Shown piece after piece: positions 43,620 to 58,331 of a DNA stretch of 64,000 nt. Where the stretch lies: NCBI GenBank assembly GCA_964019695.1, contig OZ026524.1, positions 18,407,509-18,471,508 of the forward strand, read 5' to 3'. Within the stretch, counting starts at the first letter, position 1; the number at the start of each line of letters is the position of its first letter. Under the pieces are notes generated by a model that was given only the letters and a program-made list of their open reading frames with translations, was not told the origin of the DNA and searched no databases. This DNA is from Loripinus fragilis (lineage: Eukaryota > Mollusca > Bivalvia > Lucinida > Lucinidae). The position numbers and the translations under genes were made by a program.

Positions 43620-43752
43620 AGCACTTTCGCTATGTGAAATAACCACTTCACACATCTCTGTATCGCCATATCCAGTGCTAAGAATCTTTTACCTAACAAA
43701 TAGGCTAAAGGGGCATACAAGTCTAAATACAGACTGTTTTACTGGTTCTTTA

Positions 43753-43958
43753 TATATGAGCCGCGACATGAGATTTCCAACAATTTGAAATGTGCGACCA
43801 GCAAAGGCTCAGACCAGCCTGTGAATATGCACAGTCTGGTCAGAGCCTTTGCTAGTCATTTGAACATTCTATGCTTGTTAAACTACTGACAGAACATCAA
43901 TTTGAGCGTCTAAGCTTAAAAGGAGGCAGCAAAGGCTCGTTTGAGTCTACACTTATAA
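43753..43958. mobile_element. MITE family M, truncated (copy 2)
   Basis: Duplicate of 12,443-12,648 with one G-to-T change in CAATTTGAGCG. Confidence 0.85.
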
Positions 43959-44940
43959 CAAGAAAAGATATGACAGTAAACTGCCATATCAAAGATCCGA
44001 TCTCATTGAAGTGGTGGAAATTGAAATTGATTTGACTACATCAACAAATGTTCATACTAGTTTCTATATAAGTGTAAGGGAATGCCTAGATTGATGAAGA
44101 AATGGCGTAAAAGCTAACACCAAATGTTATTATTGTGTCCCTGTTGTCACAGTGTCACAAGCTTCCTATAATTCGAATTTTCGATAATTTGAAAATAAAT
44201 CCCCAGTACCTATGACTTTGAAATTGCGAGATTCCACTGTATTTATATTTTATATTTATCAGTCAAGTGTCCATTTTCAATTTTACCGAACACGGCTGGT
44301 TTTCCAGTTATTTTCAATTATTTCAGACATAACAGAGTTTTTGGAACAGGCAAAACTCCAAATTCCCGCGCTTATCGTCATTGCGATAAATGTTTCACGT
44401 CATATAAACGTATAAGTAAACAAAAAGCGTTATTGGAGAACCACAAAACGGCTGTGCAAACGGGCATCAGAGTGGAAAACAGAGGTCCGACGTTTTGTTA
44501 GGGTCTGATCTGGATCTAAACAGTTTGCAAAGCACTAGTAGACACAGCCACTTTTTACTTAGTGCTGGTTCAACCCATCCCAACATAACTGAAAAACTGT
44601 TTACTAGGTTTAACTCATTACCACACATTTTTCCGCACTGCGAAATTACCACCATGCAAAGAGTATTCCACTTTGTGTTAGCCTGACCTAGGCTCTGAGT
44701 TCAAGGAAAACTACTGCTACTGGACACACATTTTCTCTGCATAATCTCCCTTCTTTGCTCAAACTCAGGTTGGCAAAAAATATCGTTTTGTTCCAGAAAC
44801 GGTGCATGTTTTAACTTATGACCAATTGGTATGACTTGACCCTTTGTATACTGCTGATTTGACACAATAAACTTGGAATAGTCTATTGTATATGCCTTGG
44901 GATGGCGCGTAATAATTTTTCTTGGATATGGTTATCTTAA

Positions 44941-45006
44941 CAAACAGTGTGGACCCTGAGAAGATGCCACATTATGCGACAACTCATCCGGGTCCGTACT
45001 GCTTGT
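44941..45006. repeat. Hairpin family H (copy 2)
   Basis: Duplicate of 13,631-13,696. Confidence 0.75.
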
Positions 45007-45535
45007 AAAAGTGTCTGTAAAAGTTTCTCGAAAACAAGGGGCTAGCCAAATGTACATGTACTTTTCTTACGCATTTTCAACATAGAATTATGGATTATAT
45101 CCCTCGAGCCACAGAGTTGTAATCCATGCAATTATGCCGCGTAAAAATAAAAATGAATGAAACAAAATCCAGGTCAAGCCGAACCTAGTAATGCACGAAA
45201 TTTACATGCATATTTATTAGCTCAAGGTTGTAAGTCTGATTGGACAGTGTTATCGGCGGACAAAGCTGAAAGAAAAATGGGTATTAAGCTTTTACTAGGT
45301 GCTTCGTAGTCATGTTGGTGCCACCAAAATATTTGAAAATGGTATGACTGTATTTGTTCTTAGAATTTAGTGTTTTAAGATATGTGACCAGATAGCAATG
45401 AAGTAACTGAATATGACCAACTATACATACTCTACCACGATGCTTCTGTAATACCCAGGATTTTACCTATGAAGGTCAAGATACGTCATTGCTACTCTGC
45501 TAATACTAGCTAACGGCATATTTATAAAAAAAATA

Positions 45536-45870
45536 TGACAGACAGACAGACAGACAGACAAATTCTTTTATTTAGGCTCAGGTCAAAACATAGATATAAG
45601 AACTAACTACAATATCACACTACATAAATAATCAAACGAACGAGACATGGAGTGAAGCATTGGTATCTTGAGGACTTTTGGTCGGGTGCCGCCGCGTCAG
45701 CGCCAGTGCGACATCAAGTGGAAACTTGAAGTCGCAGTGTCGCTGTAGCTGCGAGTTTGTCACAGTCTCTTTAGATTGGGGCGGGCACCGAGTGCCCTTG
45801 TAGGGAAGTGGAGGATGACAGCTGAAACTGTTAAACACAATTTCAAGGGAGGCGAGTATTAAGTAAAAAG
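45536..45870 (-). mobile_element. Probable LINE 3' terminus (copy 2)
   Basis: Duplicate of 14,226-14,560. Confidence 0.5.
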
Positions 45871-48092
45871 GCAATTGTTTGTATGCTTCGCTGCATATCA
45901 GGCACGTGCGCTCAACAGAGTGTTTTACCGTATTTACTAGCTAGCATGTATTATTATACAGTTTAACACCAAGATAGTAGGTGTGAGAGAACATATTGCA
46001 CTCAGGGTGGCCCAAACTCCATGTATTTGGACGAAATATATGCGACTTATTTATTACAATAATTAGTCGCCTCAAAATATTAACATTCCTTAATGAAAAA
46101 AAGAGAAAAGAATCCAGTGCTTTAAAACTGAAACAGATGTCCCCTCCCAGAGCACTGATGGAAATTTATAAGAGCTGCTGTGAGCTAGTACTTCTTTCAT
46201 GTAAAATAACAACTACATTTGGACCAGTGACAGTTGCAGACATGATATGGAATCAAATCCAAGAAAAGTAAACTACTGTCAGTAGTCCAACTGTAAAGTT
46301 ACCGCCATGCTGAAATATTTGAAATGTTGTACATGCATCTCATTGTGTTTGCTATCGTAAACCTGAGAAAATATAATAAACTTGAAAAGTAAAATAAAAA
46401 AAAACTAAATGACAAAATGAAGTAAGCTATATTTGCGTTCTTTGATCGTTGCTTTGGTGATCGAAAATTAGTGTTCCTCCCCTTGAAAAGACACGATCTG
46501 GTCGAAAATAATCAACAGCATAGATCTAAGGAAAGGCAGTAATAACCATCTTCACCAGTGAAGATTTCGTCGTATCTACTATGCGCATCGCAACCATTGG
46601 TATGACAAAATGGTAATTATATGATATAAGTGTAAGTTATTGTTTGGTTTGTGCGTCTGTGCGGGAAAATAACCCACGAAATTGAATGCAGGCTATATCC
46701 CTGTTCAATTTGTTCAATATTAAATAATTTTATGATAATTGCTAATCAGTAGCAACGATTGAATGGGTATTGGAATATCACTCAAAACAGACAGAACTTT
46801 ATTTTGGAATATAGTTCCAAGGCAACTCGCAAGTGGCAGACATTTGAAAATACATTCAACTCGATTTATCAAAGAGATTTCCTGTCGTCTATAGATTATC
46901 TACTGCAATAAACAAAGGGATTAGTGAGGAAGGCCAGACTGATTATCGACGCGTGTCGCGATGCCTGATCGATAAATAACCACTGGGATCGATCAGGGAA
47001 TTTAAAAACAATTACATGGTGATAAAAGTCGGCGTGGCCGTTTGTTTTCAAATTTGCACCACGCTATTATCAATGGACGATGGGTGTGGCCTTTTCCAAA
47101 CTTTGCTGGTATTGGTCAGATATAATTGTGTTTCATTTGAAGCAATAATGGATTTCACAAAACGCTCGTTTAATGGATGGGGGGGGGTGCGCCAAACTGT
47201 CCAATGACATTAATGACAATGTAGACCTGAATCAGGTGCTACAAAACGCAACTTATGTTCAAGTTATCGACTGTTTGCGTTATTCTCTTAAACAGTGATA
47301 CGTCACATCCTGCTCTGGATTATCGAGGCGCTTTACGCACTCGGTGAATACACTGGTAATTCTCCGCTATCGCTACATGTTATTTGTGAATTTATAACTT
47401 GCAATATCTCTTAAACTACTCAAAATTTTGCGTTGAAATTTCCAGAAGGTATTTGAAATATGATTTCCTTTCGATAAATAAAGTGTTATAAAAATAATCA
47501 GGCATATTTATGGATATATTATTGGTTAAAGTTTCGTGATTATGAACGCTTTTTAATAAGCGTCTGGCATTATTTTCACCGAGTATCTCAGCGGAGCTCT
47601 TCAGCGTAAAATTACATAATGCCTAAAATACCCGGATGACTTAACAATAGATTGAGTTTTGTATGAAACATTGAAACATTTGAATAATTAAAATAGCATT
47701 TAATCTTAAATAGGAACGTCCAACTTTAATCATCTGCTGATAACCTTTGAAAACAGCTTGGGCCCAGAATGTAAGTCTAAATAAAACCTTGTAAGATTTA
47801 TCCCCAACAAATATTAATCTAAACTAAGAAAACAAAAGGTGACTGTCCATCGATGCAATTGATGCTAATTGCTGTATAAACAAACAATCACAGTCAACCA
47901 TTTTGTGATCTTTGGACCATGTAGGTTTACAGTAAGCTAAATGCCAATTAGCTAGAGTAATTACAGAGTAATTATGAACCAGTGGTGACTCGCCTCATTT
48001 ATTTTCAATGGCAGTAATTTATAAAGTAGCATTTCAGTATGTGTTTATCTTATTTTTGGATTAATATGATAAGTAAGGAAAATGTAAAATAA

Positions 48093-48275
48093 ATGAGATT
48101 TTTTCAGATTATAGTTTTAGTCCTTCTTGGATTCTGTGCATCAAACATGGAAACACCTCCTTCAGCGCGAAAACGTGGTTTCAAACTTGAGTTCGTTGGT
48201 GATAATTCGGAGAAGGAAACTTTGCGTTCAAAAATTCAAAAAAATAAACAAATTACAAATGAACGAATGACCTAA
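48093..48275 (+). CDS. Candidate small ORF with signal-peptide-like start (copy 2)
   Basis: Same 60 residues as 16,788-16,970. Identity is expected at this divergence and is not evidence of selection. Confidence 0.25.
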   Translation: MRFFQIIVLVLLGFCASNMETPPSARKRGFKLEFVGDNSEKETLRSKIQKNKQITNERMT

Positions 48276-48279
48276 AAAA

Positions 48280-48575
48280 ATATAAATGAAAAAATAAATT
48301 ATTATTTCTATTTATTTTTTTACTAAATGATTTATAATAAACATTAAGTAGCAAATATTGATCAATTTTTCTAAAATTTCGATATAAAGAAAAATTTCCA
48401 AAATAAAATTCTTTCATAATTCAAATTTTATTGCTCAGTTTTTGACTAAATTACCTAATAATTGATAGTGATTACAGAAAACCCCATATCAAAAACCAGA
48501 TGGCCACTGAACTGATGACAGGTGTCAATCATTTTCATAGTTAAATAGACAAGCCAATCAAATTAGAGATAAGCC
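48280..48575 (-). repeat. Repeat family E, member 1 (copy 2)
   Basis: Duplicate of 16,975-17,270. Confidence 0.85.
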
Positions 48576-48915
48576 TCAGGAGCTCCTGGAGATCTTCACA
48601 GCTTGAGTGCAAAACAGAAAGTGCCAGAATTGAGGCTTATTTTTCTTTATATACCCCACTCCTGCCTTTAATTCAAACAGTTTGAACGCATGTAAAAATA
48701 ATCATTAGCTAGTGCTGGCGTAGGCTGGCATAAATCTTCATCTAAAACCGTACTTGTTAACATTATAGGTAATTGTAACTGTTTGTGTGTACGAACAGCA
48801 AAGGCTCTAACGAGCCTGTGCATAAGCGCAGATTTGCCCCTTTGGTGTTCGACAATGCGATAGTCAGACCACCAATGTCATGTAAGTTTATGAGTTTATG
48901 TGGGTACTGACTGAA

Positions 48916-49111
48916 AAGCTGAAACACCTGCTGAATTCAGCGAGTTGCGGATCAGCAGATGTATACTAAAAAGCTGAACTGCAGAATTGCTGAATATTAG
49001 TTTATTACTGTGTTTTATTCACAATATTGGCCAAGCATATTAATGCATTATTTAATTGTAATAATTGATTATTAATGAATTTGTAAATATGATGTTTTAC
49101 GACCTAGCCGA
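48916..49111 (+). repeat. Repeat family F, member 1 (copy 2)
   Basis: Duplicate of 17,611-17,806. Confidence 0.8.
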
Positions 49112-49396
49112 TGTTATTATTGTCATATGGAGCTCTGTGCAAACGATCAGAATAGGGGCATTGTACATGTACTACTGAATTATAGTTTAATTGTCTACAT
49201 GTGATACAATACCGGATGCACATTTTAAATAATTTGTGGGCCAGAAAAAATATAATCGCATATGCGCAAAAGTCTCTTATAAACGCCCATGCTAACGCTA
49301 GCTCGAGATCTGAATGTTGGTCTGAATCATCATGTACGTCCATTATTTGTGTATGCGACCAGCTAAGCTCTTGCTAGTCTGGACACCCAGCCGATG

Positions 49397-49397
<1 letters not shown>

Positions 49398-49457
<60 letters not shown>
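49398..49457 (+). repeat. (TATC)15 microsatellite (copy 2)
   Basis: Four units longer than copy 1. Confidence 0.95.
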
Positions 49458-49458
<1 letters not shown>

Positions 49459-51063
49459 CAAATGCACAAACTAAAGCTCAAAATCGCACGTGAAATCCTC
49501 CATCTTCATGCACGAAGGCGCGAAAATTATTTGAAATGCATGTCAATCAATAAAACAATAAAACAAACGAATCAGTTGTGCCAACATCGACAGCTCAGAC
49601 GAGCCTACGCAAATACGGAGACTCATCCGTGTAGTTGTCGGAGGCTCAGACAAATAAATATTCAAATAATATCGTCTAGCATATGCGCTACGTGCCAAAA
49701 TAGAGATGATCTCAGCAGATATTTCCGTTCACAGATCAATAATTTCACCAGTTCTCGTTGGTTTTAGTTGCCCAATGTAGTGTCCTGTCCCCTGATGCGC
49801 AGACTCACGAGACCTTTCACTGCTCATATACACAAATTATGGATGCAGGTGAAAAACTCAGATCTATATTTCAAACCGCAAGCCTCGCTGGGCTTGTATT
49901 GAAGGCGCATAAACTGGTCCAAATATTCTTCAAAAGGTGTTAAAGGCCTGCTGTTTTAGATTATCTACTCCAATAAACAAAGAGATTAGTGAGATAAGAA
50001 AGATCGATCAGGGAAAGGGTCAAAAGGTGTTTTAAAAACACTTGGTTGCATGACAATGTGTGTGATTTTGACAACTGCCATTTTAAAATAATATTTATAA
50101 AGTGTTTATTGATATAAGTTGTTTGAATAAAAAAAAGCTTGGTTGTGAGTTACCCGCGATTTACCGTACCCGTGCTATTCCTTGCCAACAAAAATAATGC
50201 AATTTATGGTGTAAAGATCTCATGTGTTGGCTTATATCAGGGGCAGATTGAGGATTTCTGAAAAGGGGTTCATATTAATAAAGAGGGTTCGCTTTGCTGA
50301 TTTTATCAAATTTTTTATTAAATATCCATTGAAATTGAAATAATTTGATCTCACTGAGACCAAATTATCTTGTTTTCATAGGATATTCTGAAATACATGT
50401 AAGCGTGGTGTTCAAAATAACAGCATCATTGAGGCGGTTCTTTTGAGCACCCACAACATATGTTCTTCTAGCCCCGCTTGAAACATTAGCATTTACGATT
50501 AAATGGTGGTTTTGCATATGTCCAAACGGTAGCATATATCTGCATTGCTGACATTTTGTATATTCGTGTCCAGTTCCCCAATTATCGAACGCGTGTCGAT
50601 AAAGAGATTAAGTAATGAAGTGGCTCTAAACTTGCTACTGTAAATCGACACGTGTCCCGATACCTGATTGATTAATAAACAACCTCTTAGTCAATAGAAA
50701 GTATACAAATTACAATGCAATCATAATAGATAAGTTGAAAAGGGCACGATATGCATTGTGGTAATTTATAACATCCTTGAAAAAAGCAGCTGCGAAATTA
50801 GGAGCAGAAAACTACTAAAAAACATTAACCCTTCTTATACTGGATGTTGTAGGCACTACATTCTATGCAATTAATTTACAGGATTTAATAGCGCGTAATT
50901 TACGAGCAGAGTTGAAAAGTGTAGATTCGGATCGGCTGGTTTCTCAGTAGCTACACCTTTTCAAAACAGGGTATATCAGAGTTTAGTATGGAAAAAAATT
51001 AACTTATCAGGAAAGCAGAAGACTTGCAGGAGTGGATCATATATGGATAAATAAGCTCTTGAG

Positions 51064-51366
51064 GATTATCCCTAATTTGATTGGTTTATCTATTCAACTG
51101 TGAAAATGATTGACAAATGTTATCAGCTCAGAGGCCATATGCTTTTGTCATATGCGGTATTATGCTATCACTAACAATTATTGGAAAATTTAGTCAAAAC
51201 CTAAGCAATACAATTTGAATTTTGAAAGAATTGTATTTTGGATATTTTTCTTAATATCGAAATTTTACAATAATAGATCAATATTTGCTACTAAATGTTT
51301 AATTATAAATGTTTAGTAAAATAATAAATAGAAATAATCATTTATTTTTTCATTTATATTTTCTTA
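51064..51366 (+). repeat. Repeat family E, member 2 (copy 2)
   Basis: Duplicate of 19,743-20,045. Confidence 0.85.
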
Positions 51367-51999
51367 CTTGGGGATTTATAACATTCTTGTTTTCAAACCA
51401 TTAAAAAGGTTGTTTATTGTGACAAAATGGACAAAGGATAGATATTCTTTATTCTTTATTTCCTCCATAATGAAGAGTTCACAATACAAAGAATGATACA
51501 AATACAAAACAACATACTAACAATGAATATATCAAACATGTGATCAGATTTATGAAATAAGAGATACATGCACTAATGCATTCAAAATTATGATCAATGT
51601 ACAGATATAAGGCATAAAGAAGCAGCTCGTCTCCTCCTGTATGCGTTTATAACTGCGTAAACGTATATACAATATATATACAAGGGGTTTCTACCCACAT
51701 GAGACAGTAAACATTCACTCATGCCAACGATATATACAACTAAAATATTCGACAAAAGCAGCGAATAGCAAACCACTTAAGTGAAATAGTCTATGAGATG
51801 ATATCAATTACATAATTACAGAGATGTTCCATGCAGATGAGTTCATAAAGCAAAGGCTCAAAAAAGAGAATGCTCATGTGAACTTGTAAACTACGATTTA
51901 TAAACATTATATTGCAAAAAAAAAATGAAAAAGAAAAGCTCATCTGATCTATCGCATCTCTTATATTAGATGTTTATACTAAAATAAAAACTATCAAGT

Positions 52000-52171
52000 T
52001 CGGCTAGGTCGTAAAACACCATATTTATTAATCAAATATTACATTTGAATAAAGTATTAACAAGGCCAATATTTAGACCAACTAATATTCAGCAATTCAG
52101 TAGTTCAGCTTTTCGGTATACATCTGCTGATCCGCAACTCGCTGAGTTCAGCAGGTTTTTCAGCTTTTTAG
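52000..52171 (-). repeat. Repeat family F, member 2 (copy 2)
   Basis: Duplicate of 20,679-20,850. Confidence 0.8.
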
Positions 52172-52361
52172 TATGACCCGTTTAGGTGTTGCGAAATAGT
52201 AGTGATGGCATTTTATGCTGTATATCACCAGAGTCTAGACTGCTTCATTTTTCGCATTAGAAATGAATGAATTTGTCGTGCCAAACATTTTGACAACAAA
52301 CATTTGCCTCCAGCTCCCATCCATTTATCTATTTCCAGTAATAAATGTTAATATAACATTT

Positions 52362-52552
52362 CTGCTCAGTGTTAGGAGTGCATGCTAGACTTGAGACCGA
52401 AGGGTTGCGCGTTCGAGCCTCACCGGCGTCACTGCGTTGTGTCCTTGAGCAAGAAAATTAATCCTTGCTTGGTACTGGTTAAACACAGGAAGACTCGTCC
52501 CGACATAACTGAAATTGCTGACTTGGACGTAAATAATCAAATCAAACAAACA
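52362..52552 (+). mobile_element. Older SINE (copy 2)
   Basis: Duplicate of 21,041-21,232. Confidence 0.85.
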
Positions 52553-53482
52553 TTTATTCGTGAACAGTAGCAGGGTCAGTGAGATGGTTCTTTTGAGTAC
52601 CCACAACATATGTCATGAGTGCTCAAAAGAGCGCCGCCATGCGCTGATCCGGATCAGTATCTTTGATAAAAAGAAGTTAAAATAAATACTCACATTTGAC
52701 TTGAAATTATCTAGATGCTCCACGAGTCTCCTTGTATATGAGACTATTATTGATATGGCCTTCACTGTCTTCATCAGCAGAAAACAGATGTCAAGACATT
52801 CAGATAGATCAAAGGCGTTTCATATTTATATATCTAATGACATGATTATTAAATCGCTGCAGGAGGTGAAAGGAATTTTGGTGACAGGGTGGTCTGTTTT
52901 GTGTTATTACGTAATGTTGGGCATCTGGTTTTAATATATGAATGTCGAAAACGTCGTGATGTGGAATTTCTTTAAAATATTCAGTGGATAAAATATTGTT
53001 TTAATGAAAGGATTTCATGTGTATTTCGGAATTTTACTTTTTTATTTACGGTTTGCATGCTTGGTATTTTTGAATAATTTTGCCATCTGCTATTTTTCAA
53101 ACGAAAGAAAAAAATCGAGGAAACCACCAGCGTGTCTGACCGTTTTGGCCAATACAAAACTGATCTTGGTCTAAACTGTTTGCCAGGTAAGCAGCAGACC
53201 ACAAAAGAAATCGTCATCCGGTGCATTCTCTAGTAAAGTAAATCTAATTATGCAAGACGTATTTTGCCGTCTTATTCACACGTTAGTACGCTTCCTTGGA
53301 TACCGGCTTGCTTCTGAAAACGAAAGGTCGTAAATAGATCTACTCCTCTGAGCCGAAACCCAAATTCCCCACTGGAGCAAAGTCGGATATTCTTGGCGTG
53401 ATGAAATGAAACTCCCCACAGAGGTGTACTTCCGGTTCTGCCTTCAATCCAAGTGTGCTTCAAAAACATCACCGTCGGAATC

Positions 53483-53587
53483 GAGACAACTCGTCGACAG
53501 AACAATTCGTCGACACAATTATGAGACAACTCGTCGACAAATCATAAGACAACTCGTCGACACTGTATATGACAAATCGTCGACACT
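53483..53587 (+). repeat. CGTCGAC motif array (copy 2)
   Basis: Duplicate of 22,162-22,266; all five motifs are retained. Confidence 0.85.
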
Positions 53588-53800
53588 TTTGACCTGTGAC
53601 TGACAATTATAGGTAAGGATGATACTATAATGTATATTGAATGCAGTCAATAAGCATTATTTCTTGGATGCTTCTTCGTAATGGTGATTTACGTGTACGA
53701 AAATCGGAGTGAGTTGTTGACAGGATAAAATTGATTCACTTAATGCTAGTTTGGTGCGGATTGAATCTAGGAACGAGGTTAAGTCTACCCCATTCTTGTT

Positions 53801-53801
<1 letters not shown>

Positions 53802-53843
<42 letters not shown>

Positions 53844-53844
53844 A
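53802..53844 (+). repeat. (CT)n microsatellite (copy 2)
   Basis: Ten bp shorter than copy 1. Confidence 0.95.
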
Positions 53845-53872
53845 CGAGGAGTCCAGGCATGACTGAAAGTGT

Positions 53873-54172
53873 TGCTTATCTCTAACTTGATTGGCTTGTC
53901 TATTTAACTATGAAAATGATTGACAGCTGTCATCAGCTTAGTGGCCATCTGGTTTTTGATATGGGGTATTCTGTAATCATTTTCAATTATTAGGTAATTT
54001 AGTCAGAACCTAAGCAATAAAATTTGAATTATGAAAGAATTTTATTTTGGAAATTTTTCTTAATATCGAATTTCTAGAAAAAATTGATCACTGTGCTACT
54101 TAATGTTTATATCAATCATTTAGTAAAAAAATAAATAGAAATAATAAATTATTTTTTCATTTATATTTTTTA
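53873..54172 (+). repeat. Repeat family E, member 3 (copy 2)
   Basis: Duplicate of 22,563-22,862. Confidence 0.85.
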
Positions 54173-54294
54173 CTACAGGATTTACTAAAAACACTAAAAA
54201 GGTTCTTTATCATGACAAAATGGACAAATTATAAAAACAAAATCTCATATTATTTATTAAAAATTGACAAGACACATTACTAACAAATAATAAT

Positions 54295-55400
54295 AAACTA
54301 ATCTATCAGATAATAGCAATTACATAATTACAGAGATGTTCCATGCAGATCAGTTCAAAAAGCAAAGGCTCACAAAAGAGAATGCTCAGGCGAACTTGTA
54401 AAACTACAAGTTATGAACATGATTTGTAAATAGAAAAAGAAAAGCTCAGATAAGCCTGTACTGATGCGCATGCTCGACAGATATTTCGCATCTCTTTTAT
54501 GAGACAAACGCTAAAATTCCTTTGTAAAAGTTTCGTGAAAATGTTGTATGAAAAAGGAAAACTCTGATAAGCATGCACTGATGTGCATGCTCATCAGATA
54601 TTTCGCTTCTCTTGTATGAGATAAGACGTACTATATTCAAAACTAAAACAAAATATCAAGTTCTATAAATGTAAATGTTGTAAAAAAAAAGAGGAAAACT
54701 CAGATAAATTTGCACTGATGCGCAATCTAGTCTGGGCCTTCGCTTTTCACTTCTCTTATTTGAGAAAGCTCAGATAAGCCTGCACTAATGCGCATGCTCG
54801 TCTGATCTTTCGCCGTTCTTAGATCAGATATTTATACTAAAAACTAGCATGTTTACTAAGACTAAATGAAAATTATCAAGTTCTCTAAATTTTTCATGCA
54901 AATGCTGTACGAAAAAGGAAAACTCAGATAAGCTTGCACTGATGTGTATGAGCGCCTGATTTTTTTCTTTTATATGAGATAAGCACTAAAGTTCTATACA
55001 TGTTTCAAGTAAATGTCGTACGAAAAAGAAAAGCTCAGATAAGCCTGCACTCGTGTGCATGTTCTTCTGATCTTTCTCTTTTTATATTAGATAAGCACTA
55101 TAATCAAAACTATAAACTTTTTTCAAGTAAGTAAATTTTGTAGGAAAAAGCAAAGCTCAGATAAGCTTGCACTGACGCGCATGCTCATCTGATCTTTCGC
55201 CTCTCTTATATCAGATATTTCTACTAAAAAAACTATCATGTTCTATACATGTTTGACATGTAAGAAAAGCTCAGATAAGCCTGCACTGATTCACATGCTC
55301 GTCTGATCATTCCGTTCTTGTATATCAGATATTTATACAAAAATAAAAACTATCATGATCTATACATGTTTGACATGTAAATGTTGTATGAAAAGAGAAA
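54295..55400 (+). repeat. Hairpin-unit array (copy 2)
   Basis: Duplicate of 22,985-24,090 with the same unit number. One A is missing in an A-run near 54,680. Confidence 0.85.
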
Positions 55401-56914
55401 GCTTATATTGATTACAATCAAATTCATTGAAGAAAACTGCATTCAACATTCATACCTTCATTCAATTTTTGTCAGCTTGTTTGTTCTTATTTTTCTTATC
55501 AATAATTATTACAAAAATATTGTCATTTTTGGAACTCGGGATCTGTTCAACATCAGCTATTCTAGAGAGTTATATCTGTTTTCGAAATTTCTACACTTTG
55601 AAGAAATAGTTCGTGTTAAAATGGCTGTTTGCTTTGAAATGATAGTGAGTGAAACATAAACCACAGTGCAGTAATTCAAAAATATGTCTTTTCTTGCCGA
55701 TTTTTATTCGAAAGTTGAACTTTTACTGAGTTAAAGACAAAGATTACTGTCCATTAGATAAACTCCAAGTGTTCACGTGTTTAATAATGCTCTCTTTTCA
55801 GTACATATTTTTGTCCACAAACATTATTTGCCCGATTGTTGTTAGTTATTTCCCTGTAAGTGTTCTTGCTAGTATGCACGCATGTGCAGTCTGTTCTTGA
55901 GCTTTCGGTACTCGGCCTGGGTAGTGTTTAATGCAGACGGATCTTTGGAAATTTATATAAAAAATGAATAAATAAAAGAAAGTCAGCACCTATTTGTGTA
56001 CACAATAATTATTTCAGAAAAGAGCCCAGTTTTGTTCGGTTATTTTGTACTAGAGAACGATCTTGCGAGAATGCGCGTGGAAAAATCAATGCAGTCGGAA
56101 CTTTGGCAAGTTTATAAAACAATCAGATCCTATCAGAATATGCCGAAACGACCCACCCTAAAACCAGGCCGAAAACGACCCAGCCGAAACTACCCACGGC
56201 CGGAAACCTATGTTTAATGAATGTGCTACATCCGCTTTCCAGCGTCAAGGCAGTATATATAGGTCACTTGTCATTGCTACCACGCCGTGCAACAGAACCC
56301 ATAGCGGCTTCTTTGATCTTAAACATTGCTATCAGCGAGCCTCTGCCGATAACATAAGCAGAAAGTTTGGTCCCAGATCTGGTCCGACAAAGAGTTTAAA
56401 AATGATCAAACCTGACGGTTTTCCCGACCTTATCATACATTTGAATCTACATGTAAAAACAAAGGCGCAGATGGGACTGCGCGGGCGCTCAGGGTGGTCC
56501 CTGCTTTTAACAAAGTCGGGATTTTTGCGGCTTTAAACATTATATAGGCGTCCGGTAAATAAAGCAAATTTCGATAATCTCAAGGTCTATTCTGTTTTCA
56601 AATACAGAGCCAAAAACCATTCTCTGTAAGTTCCTTACATGCGTATATGAGCAGTTAAATGCCTCAACTTAAACGGTAAGATTTGCCTTATGCGATACTG
56701 TCTTATAAGACTCCTTCTTTGAATAAATACCTGGAGATAGTTTCATCACGGAGGGAGGTTTCATTGTTGTTTATGTAAAAACGATTGATTGATTGAGTGA
56801 AAAATTGATTGATTGTGTTTGTGTACATAATTCGGTTCGTTGATACATGTACTCACATGTAGCTTGTGATGTTATGAAAGAACGAACTCTTTATCTGCTA
56901 AAGCCGAGTTCATT

Positions 56915-56946
56915 GATATGGCATTTAATGCCATATCTTTTCTTGT
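56915..56946. repeat. GATATGGCA palindrome, family K (copy 2)
   Basis: Duplicate of 25,606-25,637. Confidence 0.8.
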
Positions 56947-58276
56947 TGAGACAGTAGTAGAAAACAGAACAGTAGCCTGAGGCTTATCTGTTATTTGCTA
57001 GACCAGATTAGGACAGTGGCCTGGTCAGTAGCTAAGCTCCGCCCACTCAGCTTACTGACCATCTCATACAGGTAATAATCTCTCTGCCGGGGGTACAGAA
57101 TCCCTGCCTTTAATCTGTTTAACTACGTAATATTAGTTGGGCGGAGCTATAAAAACATTTTGTGCGACTGTTCACACTTCATTGGTCAGCGATAATCCTT
57201 TAGCAGATGGTATATGGGCGTGGTCATTTGCATCTTTTCTTACATCTTTTGACCAAGTAATTTTTAATTGGGGGAAATAAGAAATTTTACGTCTTTTTTT
57301 TTAAATTAAAGAATCCCCAGCATCATATGTTCTTCTCAAATAGACCCCTTCCACATTGTTACCTTCCTTAGCAATCGCTCTTCAATTGAAAAATCGATTA
57401 AGTCGTTTTTGCAAATGAAGGGGCAGATTGCCTATTAGTTGCATTGCCAAAACACATATTGTTCCTTAATAAGTCGATTTTTGGTCTTTAAAAGCTAGAA
57501 TGGGATTGCTATATTGATGAAATAAGATAAAATCTTTGTTTTCATATATATTTTCTAAGTCTTGCGTATTATTTTCGCAATAATTAGTGTAAAATATACT
57601 TTGATATCAAGCTAAAATCGGCGCACAACTATTAATGCTCAAATGAAATCACGAATTCACCTGAACTATTTGTAAAACATGCATGCCAACTAATATGCGA
57701 ACATCGACAACTCAGACGAGCATGTGCAAATACACAGTAATCAGGGCATTCGCTGCTCGCACACACCTCGGACCCATTGTTTTGTCTGAGCGCGCACAAA
57801 GAAAAGCGGTAAACGGAAGCCCAGACAAAAATAGATCTAGCACCACCAGATAAGCATGCACACTTCTGCATGCATGCTAACAGATAGACGTGCGAGCATG
57901 CTGCAAGCACAACAGTGACGGATTCAGGATTGCTGGAAAGGGGGTTCATATGTATAAAGGTGCATGTGGGTGTGCTGAAAGTTTTTCTTAAATATCCAAT
58001 GAAAATAATTTGGTCTCACTGAGGTAGAAATATCCAATGAAAATAAAATGGTCTCACTGAGGCCAAATGATTTCATTTTATAGGATATTTAAAAACGGGA
58101 GGGAAGCGAACACCCTCTGAATCCGCCTCTGCACAATGACTATAAGCATATGCGATTAAAGCGATCTCATATAACAGAAATGTCAGTACTGACATAGACC
58201 CTTTATTCAATCATTTTCCGTACGTGGTATAATACACAACGTCCACTCACGCGCAGGCTCGCGAGAGCCTTCGCTG

Positions 58277-58278
<2 letters not shown>

Positions 58279-58330
<52 letters not shown>
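58279..58330 (+). repeat. (CA)26 microsatellite (copy 2)
   Basis: Three units shorter than copy 1. Confidence 0.95.
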
Positions 58331-58331
<1 letters not shown>

